Positions 13,672-14,724 of a stretch of 14,724 nt of DNA are shown here, piece after piece; positions within the stretch are counted from its first letter, which is position 1, and every line of letters starts with the position of its first letter. The stretch is from positions 1 through 14,724 of the forward strand of contig JAHDGN010000040.1 in assembly GCA_020627645.1 (NCBI GenBank), read 5' to 3'. The DNA is from Akkermansiaceae bacterium (GTDB lineage: Bacteria; Verrucomicrobiota; Verrucomicrobiia; Verrucomicrobiales; Akkermansiaceae). A model generated the notes under the pieces. The model saw nothing but the letters and a program-made list of their open reading frames with translations. It was not told where the DNA came from and made no database searches. Made by a program: the position numbers and the translations under genes.

Positions 13672-14724
13672 CTCTCTGCCGGATTCATCATCCTCCCCAT
13701 AAACAAAATCGCTCCCGAATCGCTCTCGCGAATCAAATACAAAAAGGGACGGTCAGCCTTAAATTCAGGGATAAACGATAACACTGGCAACGCGCCTCCA
13801 TCTAACTCGTCACCATAGGTAATAGCCGCCGCTTTTGTTCCTTTCTCGTCAACCTGAATCACCGCCTGATGAAACGCCCGATTTACAAAAAGTTCACGTC
13901 CACTCACCATCCCAGAAAGATCGGCATCACCCGGATCAAAAACTCTTCGAACACCTAAATCACCAAGAACATCCTTAAGATCGAAAGACGTCTCCATTTG
14001 AAACTTAGGCAGCTTCACATGAACCTCACGCTCTCCAATATTTTCCAACCACTCAGATAACCTTTCGGGCTGCATTAATTTTTCCAAATCTAAGATTCCC
14101 TTCGTACTCCTCGGCAATAGAACAACCATCGAATACCGATCCCCACCATATGGAATTTCCAAAATTTCAAACCCATTCTCACCTGGATAAAACTGCACCC
14201 CACTCTTTTGCGAAGGCATTTCGAACGGAGTATCAAAAGCCGACCCATCTGAGTGAAACGCTCCATACCTGACGAAATCACAACGATACCTGATCATCAT
14301 TGAAACAGGATGTCTCTTCTGATCACTCACTTGAAAATTGACCTCTCGATTTTCTGATTCATCAAATGGCACCGTCCATTTTCCACGAAAACTGATCGCA
14401 TTCGCAAGAATCATTCTCGTTTCTGTTGTAATATCCCCCGGCTTTAACAAATCTGAAATCAGTCCTTTCGTCTTTTTGTTTACCCATCGATTGAAACGAA
14501 GCCTCTGCTCCTCCGGCCTTTGGAAAAAATCAACCTCCTTTACCCCTTCAACTCCATACGCTCCAATCATTTTCTCCTTCCAAGACCCAACCACATCCAC
14601 CTGACGGTCCACCCAAACGCCATTTGCAACATCCACTTCAACTCCTCCGATTTTTCTCCGCAGCGCTATCAACGCATCTGACTTTTCAAACTGCTCATTT
14701 TCCGCAGCCGTCATTCTAGCCAAC
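13665..14724 (-). CDS. Serpin (serine protease inhibitor), N-terminus outside the window
   Basis: The frame runs to the window edge, so the 5' end is missing; about 352 residues are present and roughly 50-70 (signal and helix A region) are lost. Serpin landmarks are in order: RFNRWVNKKTKGLISDLL, MILANAISFRGKW (strand 3A/breach region), GFEILEIPYGGDRYSMVVLLP, LPKFQMETSFDLKDVLGDLGV, and the C-terminal FKADRPFLYLI with GAILFMGRMMNP. The hinge of the reactive-centre loop, DEKGTKAAAITYG, has the P15 Gly, P14 Thr and small P12-P10 residues of inhibitory serpins, so a functional suicide inhibitor is likely. The scissile P1 residue should lie around ELDGGAL but cannot be fixed by eye. The stop overlaps the fdhD stop region by 7 bp. 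Confidence 0.93.
   Translation of the reverse strand, partial: LARMTAAENEQFEKSDALIALRRKIGGVEVDVANGVWVDRQVDVVGSWKEKMIGAYGVEGVKEVDFFQRPEEQRLRFNRWVNKKTKGLISDLLKPGDITTETRMILANAISFRGKWTVPFDESENREVNFQVSDQKRHPVSMMIRYRCDFVRYGAFHSDGSAFDTPFEMPSQKSGVQFYPGENGFEILEIPYGGDRYSMVVLLPRSTKGILDLEKLMQPERLSEWLENIGEREVHVKLPKFQMETSFDLKDVLGDLGVRRVFDPGDADLSGMVSGRELFVNRAFHQAVIQVDEKGTKAAAITYGDELDGGALPVLSFIPEFKADRPFLYLIRESDSGAILFMGRMMNPAESQ

Overview
The window looks like chromosomal DNA of a Verrucomicrobiota bacterium, probably of the Verrucomicrobiales/Akkermansiaceae kind. This is inferred from a PEP-CTERM tail ending in four arginines, tandem CxC DUF1573-type secreted proteins beside a membrane-anchored rhodanese, an ECF sigma/anti-sigma pair, a serpin and nearly absent Shine-Dalgarno sequences. 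No database search was possible, so the taxonomy is only an inference.

Layout. 1-575: 3' end of a gene with a GspG-like (type II secretion pseudopilin) region and a C-terminal membrane helix, followed by a terminator. 650-1453: tatD. 1450-1912: two unrelated, fully concentric imperfect palindromes (183 and 194 bp), one of which supplies the tatD stop codon. 1994-3175: an AAA/ORC-type ATPase. 3183-9285, minus strand, in transcription order: miaB, a YrbL-like kinase-fold gene, an ECF sigma factor, its transmembrane anti-sigma partner, a small secreted protein, two DUF1573-type paralogues and a rhodanese. 9581-10840, plus strand: a Ste24-type M48 membrane metalloprotease. 10953-11759: a PEP-CTERM gene broken by two compensating frameshifts and unlike its surroundings in composition. 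11947-13671: a sugar-phosphate-type nucleotidyltransferase and fdhD. 13665-14724, minus strand: the C-terminal part of a serpin running out of the window.

The main result is miaB. The open frame starting at 9249 lacks the canonical MiaB N-terminus. Directly upstream, in the same frame, lies ATG-PKVFIKTYG-TGA-QMNERDSE: an in-frame TGA exactly where every MiaB has the first cysteine ligand of its auxiliary [4Fe-4S] cluster. A hairpin with a 7-bp stem and an AGGUU loop begins 18 nt after the TGA, which fits the bacterial SECIS layout. The gene is therefore best read as a selenocysteine-containing MiaB, 7855-9285. FdhD, the sulfurtransferase for formate dehydrogenases (often selenoproteins), lies 3.6 kb away and agrees with a selenium/molybdenum-using organism.

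The plus strand is strikingly C-rich and G-poor whichever way genes run, so plus-strand genes use C-ending codons and have no Shine-Dalgarno, while minus-strand genes use G/T-ending codons. The PEP-CTERM region and the palindromes escape this skew, marking them as likely newcomers or sequences under different constraints.
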